Shown: positions 23,229 to 24,114 of the stretch, piece by piece | Layout of the letters: each line of letters opens with the position of its first letter | Position numbering within the stretch: the stretch's first letter is position 1 | Assembly (NCBI GenBank): GCA_964393795.1 | Contig: CAYMWA010000045.1 | Span: 1-24,114, forward strand | DNA from: Chryseosolibacter sp964393795 | Lineage (GTDB): Bacteria > Bacteroidota > Bacteroidia > Cytophagales > Cyclobacteriaceae | Direction: 5' to 3' | Length of the DNA stretch: 24,114 nt | Position numbers and translations under genes: made by a program | The notes under the pieces: generated by a model | The model's database searches: none | Told to the model about the DNA's origin: nothing | What the model saw: only the letters and a program-made list of their open reading frames with translations

Positions 23229-23724
23229 GTCGCGGCTCGATGTGACTCAGCACGCGTTCCAACGTCGGCTCCTCCACGACAATCTGCGCCTTCCGGTAAC
23301 AGACCATCCTTTCCGCTCGCATGGTCTCCAATTTCTTTCTTGCTGCCTCCTCGTCGGCCGCCCGAAGCAATGGCCGCAACTGATTCTTCCGGACGCGAGC
23401 GAGCAACACATCCACCGGACAATCAAGAAACACACTCAAACCACTTTGGTTGATGACATCAATCCCGTCGTGGAAGCATGGAGCGCCGCCACCGGTCGCC
23501 ATCACGAAGGCATGAGTGCCCGCCGCCCACTCGCGAAGCAAACGCGACTCGATAAGCCTGAAGTGATCATGGCCCGCAGTCGAAAAAATGTCGCTGATCG
23601 ATTTCCCCTCGGCCTTCTCTATTTCGGTATCCAGATCAACAAAGGGCACAGCAAGATGCTCCGCCAACGCCTTCCCCAGCGTTGTCTTTCCAGATCCCGG
23701 CATACCGATGAGGAAGAACTTCAT
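23218..23724 (-). CDS. aroK: Shikimate kinase
   Basis: A 168-residue P-loop kinase that phosphorylates shikimate in aromatic amino acid biosynthesis. Motifs are Walker A GMPGSGKTT (7-15), shikimate-binding Asp32 in FVDLDTEIE, Arg56 in HFRLIESR, the glycine triad ATGGGAP (76-82), lid Arg117 in LRPLL, and Arg139 in ERMVCYR. All catalytic residues are present and the length is typical. No other aro genes are adjacent. The ATG at 23722-23724 directly follows a TTAACACA-type octamer array (minus strand). The gene overlaps the end of the convergent porin gene by 11 bases. Confidence 0.95.
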   Translation of the reverse strand: MKFFLIGMPGSGKTTLGKALAEHLAVPFVDLDTEIEKAEGKSISDIFSTAGHDHFRLIESRLLREWAAGTHAFVMATGGGAPCFHDGIDVINQSGLSVFLDCPVDVLLARVRKNQLRPLLRAADEEAARKKLETMRAERMVCYRKAQIVVEEPTLERVLSHIEPRLRK

Positions 23725-23737
23725 GAATTGATGTTGA

Positions 23738-23785
23738 TGTGTTAATGTGTTAATGTGTTAGTGTGTTAGTGTGTTAATGTGTTAA
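23738..23785. repeat. TGTGTTAA octamer array before aroK
   Basis: Six 8-base units in register: TGTGTTAA twice, TGTGTTAG twice, TGTGTTAA twice. It starts 13 bases upstream of the aroK ATG. On the aroK coding strand it reads ACATTAAC/ACACTAAC, the inverse of the array at 23919. The 390 bases from aroK to the window end contain no recognisable gene. Confidence 0.92.
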
Positions 23786-23878
23786 TGTTCCTGGCTCCTG
23801 CAGATAGTGCATTGATGACAATTTATCTGATTATCCAGGAAGCCGTAACAACCCACCAACGCATCTTTCCGGTTCCGG

Positions 23879-23886
23879 CAAACGTA
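23879..23886 (-). promoter_or_regulatory. Candidate -7 element of aroK promoter
   Basis: Minus strand TACGTTTG matches TAnnTTTG. It lies in the 133-base spacer between two inverted octamer arrays, about 155 bases before the aroK ATG, so the array would be transcribed in the leader. The same word recurs at 23997-24004. No -33 TTG at standard spacing. Confidence 0.3.
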
Positions 23887-23918
23887 AAATTGCCAAAAAA
23901 GTGCAGTAGATCCGCCCA

Positions 23919-23982
23919 ACATCAGCACATCAGCACATTAACACATTAACACATTAGTACATCAACACCCCAGCACATCACC
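23919..23982. repeat. ACATYARC octamer array
   Basis: Eight 8-base units in register: ACATCAGC twice, ACATTAAC twice, ACATTAGT, ACATCAAC, ACCCCAGC, ACATCACC. It is the inverse-orientation partner of the array before aroK, with a perfect 21-base inverted match between 23737-23757 and 23934-23954. Confidence 0.92.
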
Positions 23983-24034
23983 TCAGTAAATCCCTACAAA
24001 CGTAATCCTTCCGACAATCTCAGCAGATTCCGAA

Positions 24035-24114
24035 ACATCAGCACATCAACACATCAGCACATCAACACATGAGCACCTCAACACCTCAACACCTCAACAC
24101 CTCAACACATCACT
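24035..24114. repeat. ACATCARC/ACCTCAAC octamer array to window end
   Basis: Ten 8-base units in register: ACATCAGC and ACATCAAC alternating twice, ACATGAGC, ACCTCAAC four times, ACATCACT. It continues the family of the 23919 array after a 52-base spacer and may extend beyond the window. Confidence 0.92.

Noticed and set aside
23738..24114. CRISPR array
   Set aside because: The units are 8 bases and directly adjoining, with no 25-40-base repeats separated by unique spacers, and no cas genes are present.

Overview
The window looks like a chromosomal segment of a Bacteroidota bacterium, most likely a Cytophagales relative. The evidence is the gene families present (OmpP1/FadL-like porin, TonB-dependent receptor, FloA/NfeD, archaeal-type ProRS, tandem FecR-like and CHASE2 proteins, baeRF protein, WG-repeat protein), several upstream matches to the Bacteroidota -7 promoter element TAnnTTTG, few Shine-Dalgarno sequences, and roughly balanced GC. 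No rRNA, tRNA, CRISPR array, transposase or phage gene was recognised. Genus-level placement is inference.

Layout. 1-4452 (+): a tight run of VWA protein (5' end outside the window), MoxR/Mg-chelatase-like AAA+ ATPase, AlbA/Schlafen-type ATP-binding protein and a PIN-PhoH ATPase, closed by a hairpin. 4518-8786 (-): sucD, then an operon transcribed from the right: a CHASE2 membrane protein followed by two paralogous secreted FecR-like proteins separated by a strong bidirectional terminator. 8846-9853 (+): meaB, the GTPase chaperone of methylmalonyl-CoA mutase. 9874-13356 (-): a baeRF-family protein and a BtuB-like receptor preceded by a cobalamin riboswitch. 13882-17260 (+): a BtuF-like lipoprotein and a large WG-repeat protein. 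17298-20490 (-): floA, nfeD and proS. 20634-23228 (+): an aromatic low-complexity secreted protein and an OmpP1/FadL-like porin. 23218-23724 (-): aroK, followed by a repeat-rich stretch to the window end.

Functional links. Vitamin B12 is one theme: riboswitch-controlled BtuB and BtuF import it, MeaB protects the B12-dependent methylmalonyl-CoA mutase, and SucD uses the succinyl-CoA that this enzyme makes. Envelope biology is another: FloA/NfeD membrane organisation, CHASE2 plus FecR-like proteins, WG-repeat protein, and the secreted aromatic protein with the porin.

The most unusual feature is not a gene. The spacers carry many short tandem arrays with unit lengths of 7, 8 or 9 bases. Each is nearly homogeneous internally but differs from place to place. 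They sit against gene boundaries: directly before the nfeD, btuF and aroK starts, and directly against the proS and floA stops. The unit AACTTAA recurs at two distant loci in the same orientation relative to the downstream gene. At btuF the predicted start codon lies inside the last repeat unit. At the right end, octamer arrays face each other as an inverted pair. These resemble the short tandemly repeated repetitive (STRR) sequences described in cyanobacteria, and are the best candidate for an under-described system here.
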